Origin: Limnohabitans sp. Rim8
GTDB lineage: Bacteria > Pseudomonadota > Gammaproteobacteria > Burkholderiales > Burkholderiaceae_C
NCBI GenBank assembly: GCA_945877725.1
Contig: CAMDXR010000046.1
Span: forward strand, 1-13,329
Direction: 5' to 3'
Length of the DNA: 13,329 nt
Below are positions 6,308 to 13,329 of this stretch, one piece after another. Every line of letters starts with the position of its first letter. Position 1 is the first letter of the stretch. The notes under the pieces were generated by a model. It was not told where the DNA came from. It searched no databases and saw only the letters and a list, made by a program, of their open reading frames with translations. The position numbers and the translations under genes were made by a program.

Positions 6308-8853
6308 TCATTTACCCCAGTGGGTTGTAGTTGGGTCAAAGTGGCATTGACCGGAATCCAAAAGGAGAAGCGGCATCCAACCACTTCGTCGGCATTGTAG
6401 AGGTTCTCGGCAGCGATCCTGCCCTGGTGTGATTCGATGATGCTGCGGCATAAATTCAGCCCAATGCCCATGCCCTCGACTTTGGTAGAGAAAAAGGCCT
6501 CATAAACCCGCTCAATGTCTTCCGGAGGCAAACCTTGCCCGGAATCGGTTACAGAAAACTCCACCACCTCTTGGTTGTCGATTTGCTTAGGCACGATGCG
6601 CAACTCGACCAAGCGCTGCCCCGCGCTTCGGTTTGCTGTGTCAATCGACTCAGCCGCGTTTTTCATCAGATTGATCAGCACTTGCTCAATCAAAATCGGG
6701 TCCACCATGAGCTGGGGCAAGCGAGCCGCCACATGGTGTGTGAGCCGCACGTTGCGCCTGCGCATCTCGATTTCGGCCAACTCCAGAGATTCACTGACCA
6801 TGGCCGACACATCGGACAGCGTTCGGTTGGGTTCGCTGCGTTTCACGAAGCTGCGGATGCGCAAAATGATCTGCCCCGCGCGTTGGGCTTGTCGTGCTGT
6901 TTTGTCCAAGGCCCACAGCAAGTCTTCTTCTTTGACTTGCTTTAACTTAATGCGCGAAATCATGCCACTGCAGTAATTGCTGATGGCGGTCAGCGGTTGG
7001 TTCAGCTCGTGGGCCACGCTGGAGGCCATTTCACCCATGGTGATCAAGCGGCTGGCCGCTTGGGCACGTTCTGCTTGTTGCGCAGAGAGTTCTTCAGCTT
7101 GCCTGCGTGGGGTGATGTCGCTGGCAATCACCATCTGTGCCAAACGCCCATCGGCCCAATTGATGTAGCGCGAGCGCACCTCTAGCCATTTGCCCAATTC
7201 GGTAATGTAAATTTCGGCGTTTTCAGAGCTGGCGACCGTGAGGCTTTCGGTTGGCAACCCGGCCATTTCATCCACATCGTCCGATCGCCGTGTGGCATCA
7301 GATGCCCCTGCTTGCTTGACCAATCGCAAATGGCCTATGGTGTTTTGGCCAAACCAAAGCCGATACAGTTTGTTGGCAAACAGCAGTTCTTCGCTGCCCA
7401 GCGGGGCCACGGAGACCGAGGCGTCCAATGCCTCCAACACGATGGTGAAGCGTTCGTGCGAGCTGGCCAATTGCTCCCGAATTCGGTTGGGTTCGGTGAT
7501 GTCGGTCATAGAGGTCATCCAGCCGGCTTGTTTCCCGCTGGCGTCAATCAAGGGCGAGACATACATTCGGGCATCAAACAATTGCCCGTTTTTACGTTTC
7601 ACCCGGACTTGGAAACCACCCGCTGAATGTTGGCCGCTGATTTCCTCTTCTAGCCGCCGCATCAGCAACTCTCTGTCCTGCTCGGGCCAATAGGGAAAGG
7701 GTGCGACCGCTCCCACCAAGTCCGACTCATTCCATCCGGTCATTTGGCAAAAAGCGGGATTGACGTAGGTGATGCGCCCCTTCATGTCCAGGGTTCGCAT
7801 GCCCGTGAGCATGGAGTTTTCCATGGCGCGCCGAAAATTGGTTTCAGCCACCAAGGCTTTTTGGGCCTGAATGCGCCGACGTGTGTGCCGCCAGTTGCCA
7901 ATCAACATCCAGGCTGTCATGACGCTCAACACACTGACCAGCCAAAACAAGCCGCCGCCCACCAAACCTTGTGAGGTGCGCCAGGTTTGGGCCCGCAAGA
8001 TCAAGTCGTTGCCCACGGGAGAAACGGGCACTTCGTAGTCGTTGTTGGGTTTTTCGCTGCCGGGCAGCATGCGCCACAAGGCAATGCGCCCGGGTATGGT
8101 TTGTCCGGCCAACAAGCGCCCACTGCCATCTTGTAATGCGACCGCGTATTTGGCCAACACCTCGGTGGGTATGCCGTAGCGCAACAGCCCTTCCATGGTG
8201 TATTCGGCCATTAAAACGCCTTGAAAACGACCTTGATCGTTGGTCAACGGCGAATGAAACTGCAGCAAGGGTGTTTGTATCTCTTTGTCTTTGTCCTTGT
8301 CTTTATCGCCTTCGCCATCGATTTGCCCATAAATAGGCTGCATCAAATCGCGGGCCAAACTGAAGTTGCTTTCGGTTTCACCGATTTTCAACACCGTGCC
8401 TGCCCGCATTTGATGGGACGGTGCAATGCTGGGCACGCTCTGATTGGCGATGATGCGTCTGCGCTCATCGATCCAAGTCAAAGAGATCAGTTCGGGGTAT
8501 TGCGACACCAAATTTTCGGCTCGCAATAAAAATTGGTCGCTGCGTATTTCTCTGTTGGAGACATCCCTTGCCAGACGCATCACTTGTTCTTGGCGTTCCA
8601 ACAAGCGCAACCGCAGGCGTTGCTGTGCGTATTCCACATCCCGTTTGATAGCTTCTTGCTCTCGCTCTACTTCTTCGACCCGCAGATACCAAAACGCACT
8701 GGCAATGGCGGCTAGAAACAGCACCACCGCCGCCACGGGAGCCAAATTTGCAAAACGGTCTTGCCGGTTGGGCGATTGGCGCTTCCACCACGAAAGCCAC
8801 CAAGCCCACGGCCCTACTTTTTTGACAACAGACGCTGCTTTGTTCAATTCCAT
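6304..8853 (-). CDS. Membrane-bound PAS sensor histidine kinase
   Basis: An 849-residue kinase from the ATG at 8851-8853; an in-frame TTG at 8874 would add 7 residues but its purine-rich stretch abuts the codon. Order of parts: a short cytosolic N-terminus rich in Trp; membrane segment about 36-58; extracytoplasmic sensor region about 60-295 starting with an Arg/Glu-rich coiled coil (Cache-like by layout, not confirmed); membrane segment about 296-321; PAS about 337-453 (YVNPAFCQMTGWNESDLVGA); a more divergent second PAS about 464-583; HisKA with H615 in GEMASSVAHELNQPLTAISN; and HATPase with N-box N732 (INLMKNAAES), DSGQG (770-774) and GMGIGL (794-799). All catalytic motifs are intact. It phosphorylates the FixJ-type regulator that overlaps its stop. 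The first PAS lacks the heme-ligand His region of FixL, so a heme oxygen sensor is unlikely. The gene is divergent from aceE. Confidence 0.92.
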   Translation of the reverse strand: MELNKAASVVKKVGPWAWWLSWWKRQSPNRQDRFANLAPVAAVVLFLAAIASAFWYLRVEEVEREQEAIKRDVEYAQQRLRLRLLERQEQVMRLARDVSNREIRSDQFLLRAENLVSQYPELISLTWIDERRRIIANQSVPSIAPSHQMRAGTVLKIGETESNFSLARDLMQPIYGQIDGEGDKDKDKDKEIQTPLLQFHSPLTNDQGRFQGVLMAEYTMEGLLRYGIPTEVLAKYAVALQDGSGRLLAGQTIPGRIALWRMLPGSEKPNNDYEVPVSPVGNDLILRAQTWRTSQGLVGGGLFWLVSVLSVMTAWMLIGNWRHTRRRIQAQKALVAETNFRRAMENSMLTGMRTLDMKGRITYVNPAFCQMTGWNESDLVGAVAPFPYWPEQDRELLMRRLEEEISGQHSAGGFQVRVKRKNGQLFDARMYVSPLIDASGKQAGWMTSMTDITEPNRIREQLASSHERFTIVLEALDASVSVAPLGSEELLFANKLYRLWFGQNTIGHLRLVKQAGASDATRRSDDVDEMAGLPTESLTVASSENAEIYITELGKWLEVRSRYINWADGRLAQMVIASDITPRRQAEELSAQQAERAQAASRLITMGEMASSVAHELNQPLTAISNYCSGMISRIKLKQVKEEDLLWALDKTARQAQRAGQIILRIRSFVKRSEPNRTLSDVSAMVSESLELAEIEMRRRNVRLTHHVAARLPQLMVDPILIEQVLINLMKNAAESIDTANRSAGQRLVELRIVPKQIDNQEVVEFSVTDSGQGLPPEDIERVYEAFFSTKVEGMGIGLNLCRSIIESHQGRIAAENLYNADEVVGCRFSFWIPVNATLTQLQPTGVNE
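8284..8307 (-). repeat. Hexanucleotide-type microsatellite coding for (Asp-Lys)4 inside the sensor kinase
   Basis: Four consecutive Asp-Lys codon pairs (GAT/GAC followed by AAA/AAG) encode DKDKDKDK at residues 183-190 of the kinase, in its predicted extracytoplasmic region and flanked by GEG and EIQ. The codons vary slightly, so the repeat is imperfect at DNA level. Changes by one 6-bp unit would stay in frame. It is probably a flexible charged loop. Confidence 0.7.
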
Positions 8854-8895
8854 GCCCGCGAGTTTAGGTGACAACCCTTGCGTGCTTCCCCTGAT

Positions 8896-9012
8896 TTGGC
8901 AATTTCAGAGCAGTAATAAGGCATTAAATTTCACTATATAAAATCACTATGCACTATTTGAAATTTTTCAAAAATTATGTAAAAATTCGGGCATCATTTA
9001 TTCACAACACCA
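8896..9012. promoter_or_regulatory. Shared AT-rich divergent promoter region between the sensor kinase and aceE
   Basis: The spacer between the divergent starts at 8853 and 9026 is markedly more AT-rich than the genes on both sides. It contains three CACTAT repeats beginning at 8932, 8945 and 8952 (the first two as TCACTAT, 13 bp apart), and a perfect inverted repeat TTTGAAA-TT-TTTCAAA at 8957-8972. TATA-like elements lie at 8935-8942 (TATATA, TATAAA). I cannot assign a -35/-10 pair with confidence. The repeats are candidate operator elements for aceE control, possibly for the neighbouring response regulator. Confidence 0.5.
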
Positions 9013-9025
9013 ATTGGAGACAAGC

Positions 9026-11722
9026 ATGACAGCGGCAACACCTCAGCAGCCGGGGCGGGATCTGGACACTCAAGAGACCCGTGAATGGATGGACGCTTTG
9101 TCCGCCGTGATTGAAAAAGCAGGCCCCGAACGTGCCCATTTTTTGTTGGAAGAGTTGCTGGAAGAAGCCCGTCAGCACAGCATTGATTTGCCGTTTTCGG
9201 CCACCACGGGTTATGTGAACTCCATTGAGCCCAACGAAGAAGCCCGGTGCCCAGGCAATATTGAGATTGAAGAGCGTCTGCGTGCCTACATGCGTTGGAA
9301 CGCCATGGCCATGGTGGTCAAAGCCAACCGCCACAACCCTGCAGATGGCGGCGACTTGGGCGGCCACATTGGTTCTTTTGCTTCGCTGGCCCACATGTTT
9401 GGCGCTGGTTTTAACCATTTTTGGCACGCCGAGAGCGAAAACCACGGCGGTGATTGCTTATATATACAGGGCCACGTTTCCCCAGGTGTTTATGCCCGCG
9501 CTTACCTAGAAGGCCGTTTGACTGAAGAGCAGTTGCTCAACTTCCGCCAAGAGGTGGATGGCAATGGGCTTTCCAGCTACCCACACCCCAAGCTCATGCC
9601 CGAGTTTTGGCAGTTTCCTACCGTGTCCATGGGCCTTGGCCCATTGATGGCCATTTACCAAGCCCGTTTCCTCAAATACCTGCATGCCCGTGGCATTGCC
9701 AACACCGAAAACCGCAAAGTCTGGGTGTTCTGTGGCGACGGTGAAATGGACGAAGTCGAGTCATTGGGCGCGATTGGCTTGGCCGCTCGTGAAAACCTGG
9801 ACAACCTGATTTTTGTTGTCAACTGCAACCTGCAACGCCTGGATGGCCCGGTGCGCGGCAACGGCAAGATCGTGCAAGAACTCGAAGGTGAATTCCGTGG
9901 TTCGGGCTGGAACGTGATCAAGCTTTTGTGGGGCAGCGAGTGGGACAGTCTGTTGGCCCGCGACAAAGATGGCGCATTGCGTAAACTCATGATGGACACC
10001 TTGGACGGTGACTATCAGGCCTTCAAGGCCAACGATGGCGCTTATGTGCGCAAGCATTTCTTTGGCCGCGACCCGCGCACCCTGGAAATGGTGGCCCACC
10101 TGAGCGACGACGACATCTGGAACCTGAAGCGCGGTGGTCACGACCCCCAAAAGGTTTATGCCGCATATCACAAAGCAGTGAACACCAAGGGCCAGCCAAC
10201 CGTGCTGTTGATCAAGACGGTTAAGGGCTTTGGCATGGGCAAAGCCGGTGAAGGCAAGAACACGGTTCACCAGACCAAGAAGCTGTCGGACGAAGACATC
10301 AAGTACATGCGAGACCGCTTCAACCTGCCGATTCCGGACAGCGAGTTGTCCAAGATTCCGTTTTACAAGCCGGCAGACGACACCCCTGAAATGCGCTACT
10401 TGCACGAGCGTCGCCAAGCTTTGGGCGGCTATTTGCCTAAGCGCCGTGCCAAAGCCGAAGAAAACTTTACCGTGCCGTCGCTGGAGACATTCAAGGCGGT
10501 CATGGAGCCCACAGCCGAAGGGCGTGAAATCTCCACCACCCAAGCCTATGTGCGTTTCTTGACGCAATTGCTGCGCGACCAAGCTTTGGGCCCCCGCGTG
10601 GTGCCGATCTTGGTGGACGAAGCCCGTACCTTTGGTATGGAAGGCTTGTTCCGCCAGATCGGTATTTACAACCCTGCAGGTCAGCAATACACCCCGGTCG
10701 ACAAAGACCAGGTCATGTACTACAAGGAAGACAAAGCTGGGCAGATTTTGCAAGAAGGCATCAACGAAGCGGGTGGCATGTCCAGCTGGATTGCCGCCGC
10801 CACCAGTTACAGCACCAGCAACCGCATCATGGTGCCGTTCTATGTGTATTACTCCATGTTCGGTTTCCAGCGCATTGGCGATCTGGCCTGGGCTGCGGGC
10901 GACATGCAGGCACGCGGTTTCTTGTTGGGCGGCACATCGGGCCGGACCACCCTGAACGGCGAAGGCTTGCAGCACGAAGACGGTCACAGCCACATCATGG
11001 CCAACACCATCCCGAACTGCGTGTCTTATGACCCCACATTTGCGCACGAAGTGGGCGTGATCCTGCACCATGGCTTAAAGCGCATGGTCGAAAAGCAAGA
11101 CAACGTCTTTTATTACCTGACTTTGTTGAACGAAAACTACCCCATGCCTGGGCTGACGCCCGGCACCGAAGAGCAGATCATCAAGGGCATGTATTTGTGC
11201 AAACCGGGTGCTGCCGGAGACAAACGTGTGCAGTTGCTGGGTTCGGGCACCATCTTGCGCGAATCGATTGCCGCACAAACTTTGCTGGCCACCGACTGGG
11301 GCGTTCAGGCCGATGTGTGGAGCTGCCCAAGCTTCAACGAATTGACGCGCGACGGACAAGATGCCGAGCGCTTCAACATGTTGCACCCCATGGACACGCC
11401 CCGCGTGTCGTTTGTGGGCCAACAATTGGCCAAGCACAGCGGGCCGGTGGTCGCCTCCACGGATTACATGAAGGCTTATGCCGAGCAAATTCGCCCCTTC
11501 ATTCCCAAAGGCCGCGCTTACAAAGTGCTGGGCACCGATGGTTTTGGGCGCTCGGATTTCCGCAGCAAGCTGCGCGAGCACTTCGAAGTCAACCGCCATT
11601 ACATCGTTGTAGCGGCCCTCAAGGCACTGAGCGAAGACGGGCATGTGCCGGTTTCGCAAGTGGCCGAGGCCATCAAAAAGTACGGCATCAACACCGACAA
11701 AATCAACCCGCTGTACGCTTAA
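9026..11722 (+). CDS. aceE: Pyruvate dehydrogenase E1 component, homodimeric type
   Basis: An 898-residue E1 of the pyruvate dehydrogenase complex, close to the usual length of about 890. It decarboxylates pyruvate on thiamine diphosphate and reductively acetylates the lipoyl groups of AceF. The thiamine-diphosphate/Mg motif is clear: GDGEMDE (237-243) followed by the NCNLQRLDGPVRG segment with N266 and the DGPVRGNGKIVQELE run typical of AceE. The N-terminal core (GGDLGGHIGSFASLAHMFG, about 108-126) and the transketolase-like middle (DEARTFGMEGLFRQIGIY, GGTSGRTTLNGEGLQHEDGH) are complete, as is the C-terminal DGFGRSDFRSKLREHFEVN segment. The ATG at 9026 is chosen because GGAGA ends 5 nt before it; an in-frame TTG at 9014 overlaps that ribosome binding site and is rejected. 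aceF follows 15 bp after the TAA on the same strand, forming one operon. The gene shows no frameshift or missing motif. Confidence 0.97.
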   Translation: MTAATPQQPGRDLDTQETREWMDALSAVIEKAGPERAHFLLEELLEEARQHSIDLPFSATTGYVNSIEPNEEARCPGNIEIEERLRAYMRWNAMAMVVKANRHNPADGGDLGGHIGSFASLAHMFGAGFNHFWHAESENHGGDCLYIQGHVSPGVYARAYLEGRLTEEQLLNFRQEVDGNGLSSYPHPKLMPEFWQFPTVSMGLGPLMAIYQARFLKYLHARGIANTENRKVWVFCGDGEMDEVESLGAIGLAARENLDNLIFVVNCNLQRLDGPVRGNGKIVQELEGEFRGSGWNVIKLLWGSEWDSLLARDKDGALRKLMMDTLDGDYQAFKANDGAYVRKHFFGRDPRTLEMVAHLSDDDIWNLKRGGHDPQKVYAAYHKAVNTKGQPTVLLIKTVKGFGMGKAGEGKNTVHQTKKLSDEDIKYMRDRFNLPIPDSELSKIPFYKPADDTPEMRYLHERRQALGGYLPKRRAKAEENFTVPSLETFKAVMEPTAEGREISTTQAYVRFLTQLLRDQALGPRVVPILVDEARTFGMEGLFRQIGIYNPAGQQYTPVDKDQVMYYKEDKAGQILQEGINEAGGMSSWIAAATSYSTSNRIMVPFYVYYSMFGFQRIGDLAWAAGDMQARGFLLGGTSGRTTLNGEGLQHEDGHSHIMANTIPNCVSYDPTFAHEVGVILHHGLKRMVEKQDNVFYYLTLLNENYPMPGLTPGTEEQIIKGMYLCKPGAAGDKRVQLLGSGTILRESIAAQTLLATDWGVQADVWSCPSFNELTRDGQDAERFNMLHPMDTPRVSFVGQQLAKHSGPVVASTDYMKAYAEQIRPFIPKGRAYKVLGTDGFGRSDFRSKLREHFEVNRHYIVVAALKALSEDGHVPVSQVAEAIKKYGINTDKINPLYA

Positions 11723-11737
11723 ACCCGGGAGAAAAAC

Positions 11738-13329
11738 ATGGCACTGGTAGAAGTTCAAGTCCCGGACATCGGGGATTTCGATGAAGTGACCGTCATTGAA
11801 TTGATGGTCAAAGTGGGCGACACCGTCAAAGCAGAGCAATCGCTGATCACGGTCGAGTCGGACAAAGCCTCGATGGAAATCCCATCGAGTACGGCTGGCC
11901 TCGTCAAAGAAATGCGCGTGGCGTTGGGCGACAAGGTCAAACAAGGCTCGGTGGTGCTGGTGGTGGAAGCCGCAGGCGCTGCAGCGGCAACCGTTGCTGC
12001 CGCCGCAACTGCTGCAGCCGTGGTCGCCGCCGCGCCCGCAGTTGCCGTTGCAGCTGCCGCGATCGTTGCATCTGGTCCGGTGGAAGTTCGGATTCCGGAC
12101 ATTGGTGATTTCAAAGACGTGGCCGTGATTGAGGTCATGGTGAAGCCGGGCGACACCATCAAAGTCGAGCAATCTTTGGTCACGGTGGAATCTGACAAAG
12201 CCTCGATGGAGATCCCTTCCTCGCATGCTGGCGTGCTCAAAGAGCTGAAAGTCAAAGTGGGTGATAAGGTCAACATTGGTGATTTGCTGGCCATTTTGGA
12301 AGGCAGCGCTGCTGTTGCCTTGCCTTTAGCTACCGTCGCTTCTGCGCCAGTTGCTGCGGTTGCAGCGCCTGCGGCCTCTCAAGCTGGCTCAGTTGTTGCG
12401 CCTGTTACCTCAACCGCTGTGGCCGCTGCGGCCGCCGCACCCGCGCATGCTCCGGGGGGCACGACGCAGGGATTGCCCCATGCATCGCCATCGGTGCGCA
12501 AGTTTGCGCGCGAACTGGGTGTGCCCCTTGAAGAAGTCAAAGGCTCTGGCCTGAAAGGGCGCATTACGCCGGAAGATGTGCAAGCCTTCACCAAGGCGGT
12601 CATGTCGGGCGCGGCACAGACCAAAGCCCAGGCCGCCAAAGCCCCGGCTGCAAGCTCGGGTGGCGACGGTGCAGCCTTGGGCTTAATCCCTTGGCCTAAA
12701 GTCGATTTCGCCAAGTTTGGCCCGATCGAGCGCAAAGAGATGGGCCGCATCAAGAAGATCAGTGGTGCCAACTTGTTGCGCAACGCCATCATGATCCCGG
12801 CTGTTACCAACCACGACGATGCCGACATCACCGACCTCGAAGCCTTCCGCGTCTCTACTAATAAAGAGAACGAAAAATCTGGCGTCAAGGTCACCATGCT
12901 GGCTTTCTTGATCAAGGCCTGCGTGGCCGCGCTCAAGAAATACCCCGAGTTCAACAGCTCGCTGGATGGCGATGCGCTGGTTTACAAAAACTATTGGCAC
13001 ATTGGTTTTGCGGCCGACACGCCCAATGGTTTGATGGTGCCGGTCATCCGCGATTGCGACAAAAAAGGCGTGCTGCAAATCAGCCAAGAGATGGGCGAGT
13101 TGGCCAAGAAAGCCCGCGACGGCAAGTTGGGCCCTGCAGAAATGTCGGGCGCGACCTTCACCATCTCCAGCCTCGGCGGTATTGGCGGCAAATACTTCAC
13201 GCCTATCATCAACGCCCCTGAAGTGGCCATTTTGGGCGTGTGCAAGAGCACCATGGAACCGGTTTGGGATGGCAAGCAATTTGTGCCCCGCCTGATGTTG
13301 CCCCTGTCGCTGACATGGGACCACCGCGT
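11738..13329 (+). CDS. aceF: Dihydrolipoamide acetyltransferase (E2 of pyruvate dehydrogenase), two lipoyl domains, cut at the right edge
   Basis: Starts at the ATG at 11738 after GGGAG with 6 nt spacing, and stays open for 530 codons to the window end. It transfers the acetyl group from lipoyl-lysine to CoA and forms the core of the complex. Order: lipoyl domain 1 (about 1-77, lipoylated K43 in ESDKASMEIPSS); an Ala/Val-rich linker (about 78-112); lipoyl domain 2 (about 115-188, K154 in the same ESDKASMEIPSS motif); a second Ala-rich linker; peripheral subunit-binding domain (about 248-285, ASPSVRKFARELGVPLEEVK, GSGLKGRITPEDV); then the acetyltransferase domain from about 310, with FTISSLGGIGGKYFTPIINA near the C-terminus. 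The last visible residues are LTWDHR, where H529 is the active-site His of the HRxxDG-type motif; the rest lies outside the window. The first linker has very few prolines compared with the Ala-Pro linkers known from other E2 proteins. Confidence 0.96.
   Translation, partial: MALVEVQVPDIGDFDEVTVIELMVKVGDTVKAEQSLITVESDKASMEIPSSTAGLVKEMRVALGDKVKQGSVVLVVEAAGAAAATVAAAATAAAVVAAAPAVAVAAAAIVASGPVEVRIPDIGDFKDVAVIEVMVKPGDTIKVEQSLVTVESDKASMEIPSSHAGVLKELKVKVGDKVNIGDLLAILEGSAAVALPLATVASAPVAAVAAPAASQAGSVVAPVTSTAVAAAAAAPAHAPGGTTQGLPHASPSVRKFARELGVPLEEVKGSGLKGRITPEDVQAFTKAVMSGAAQTKAQAAKAPAASSGGDGAALGLIPWPKVDFAKFGPIERKEMGRIKKISGANLLRNAIMIPAVTNHDDADITDLEAFRVSTNKENEKSGVKVTMLAFLIKACVAALKKYPEFNSSLDGDALVYKNYWHIGFAADTPNGLMVPVIRDCDKKGVLQISQEMGELAKKARDGKLGPAEMSGATFTISSLGGIGGKYFTPIINAPEVAILGVCKSTMEPVWDGKQFVPRLMLPLSLTWDHR

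Noticed and set aside
6304..8853. Kinase as a FixL-type heme oxygen sensor, because its partner is FixJ-like
   Set aside because: The first PAS domain does not show the His-containing heme-ligand region of FixL, and the protein has a large predicted extracytoplasmic region instead.
9014..9025. TTG at 9014 as the aceE start
   Set aside because: It overlaps the GGAGA ribosome binding site that serves the ATG at 9026.
9761..12226. Two long minus-strand open frames (436 and 383 codons) opposite aceE and aceF
   Set aside because: They lie wholly antisense to clear aceE and aceF coding sequence, are rich in His, Gly, Arg and Cys as expected of shadow frames in GC-rich genes, and show no domain or ribosome binding site.
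11738..12301. Duplicated lipoyl-domain segments as a DNA repeat of interest
   Set aside because: Two lipoyl domains in AceF are common in beta-proteobacteria and explain the similarity.

Overview
The window looks like the chromosome of a betaproteobacterium of the order Burkholderiales, most likely family Comamonadaceae. The evidence is a homodimeric-type pyruvate dehydrogenase operon (aceE followed by a two-lipoyl-domain aceF), a PAS sensor kinase with a FixJ-type regulator, FolD and an M3 oligopeptidase, all with proteobacterial protein sequence. The family assignment is an inference from protein character and gene order as remembered, not from a search.

Left part (about 1-1800) is accessory in character: small genes, decayed genes and more AT-rich spacers. 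It holds the C-terminal end of a BLUF blue-light sensor, a divergent pair of very small cysteine-motif proteins, the remains of a universal stress protein gene (intact start and end, middle deleted, one-base frameshift), an uncertain CBS-domain-like remnant just before it, and a 132-residue protein with an internal duplication. Upstream of that last gene sit a near-consensus FNR-type box and nested inverted repeats. Together these suggest a cluster tied to light, redox or low-oxygen response, partly in decay. This regulon idea is inference.

Middle part (1930-5594): a class II aldolase/adducin-family gene on the plus strand, with a TTG start backed by a strong ribosome binding site, converges on a minus-strand folD-prlC pair. 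FolD supplies one-carbon folates; PrlC is a cytosolic zinc oligopeptidase.

Right part (5681-13329): a minus-strand two-component operon (PAS histidine kinase, then FixJ/NarL-type regulator, overlapping by ATGA and ended by a clear rho-independent terminator) is divergent from the plus-strand aceE-aceF operon. The two operons share an AT-rich spacer of about 170 bp containing three CACTAT repeats and a perfect 7-bp inverted repeat. AceE decarboxylates pyruvate and AceF makes acetyl-CoA; aceF runs off the right edge within its active-site motif. The arrangement makes the two-component system a candidate regulator of pyruvate dehydrogenase.

I see no tRNA, rRNA, CRISPR array, insertion sequence or phage gene in the window.
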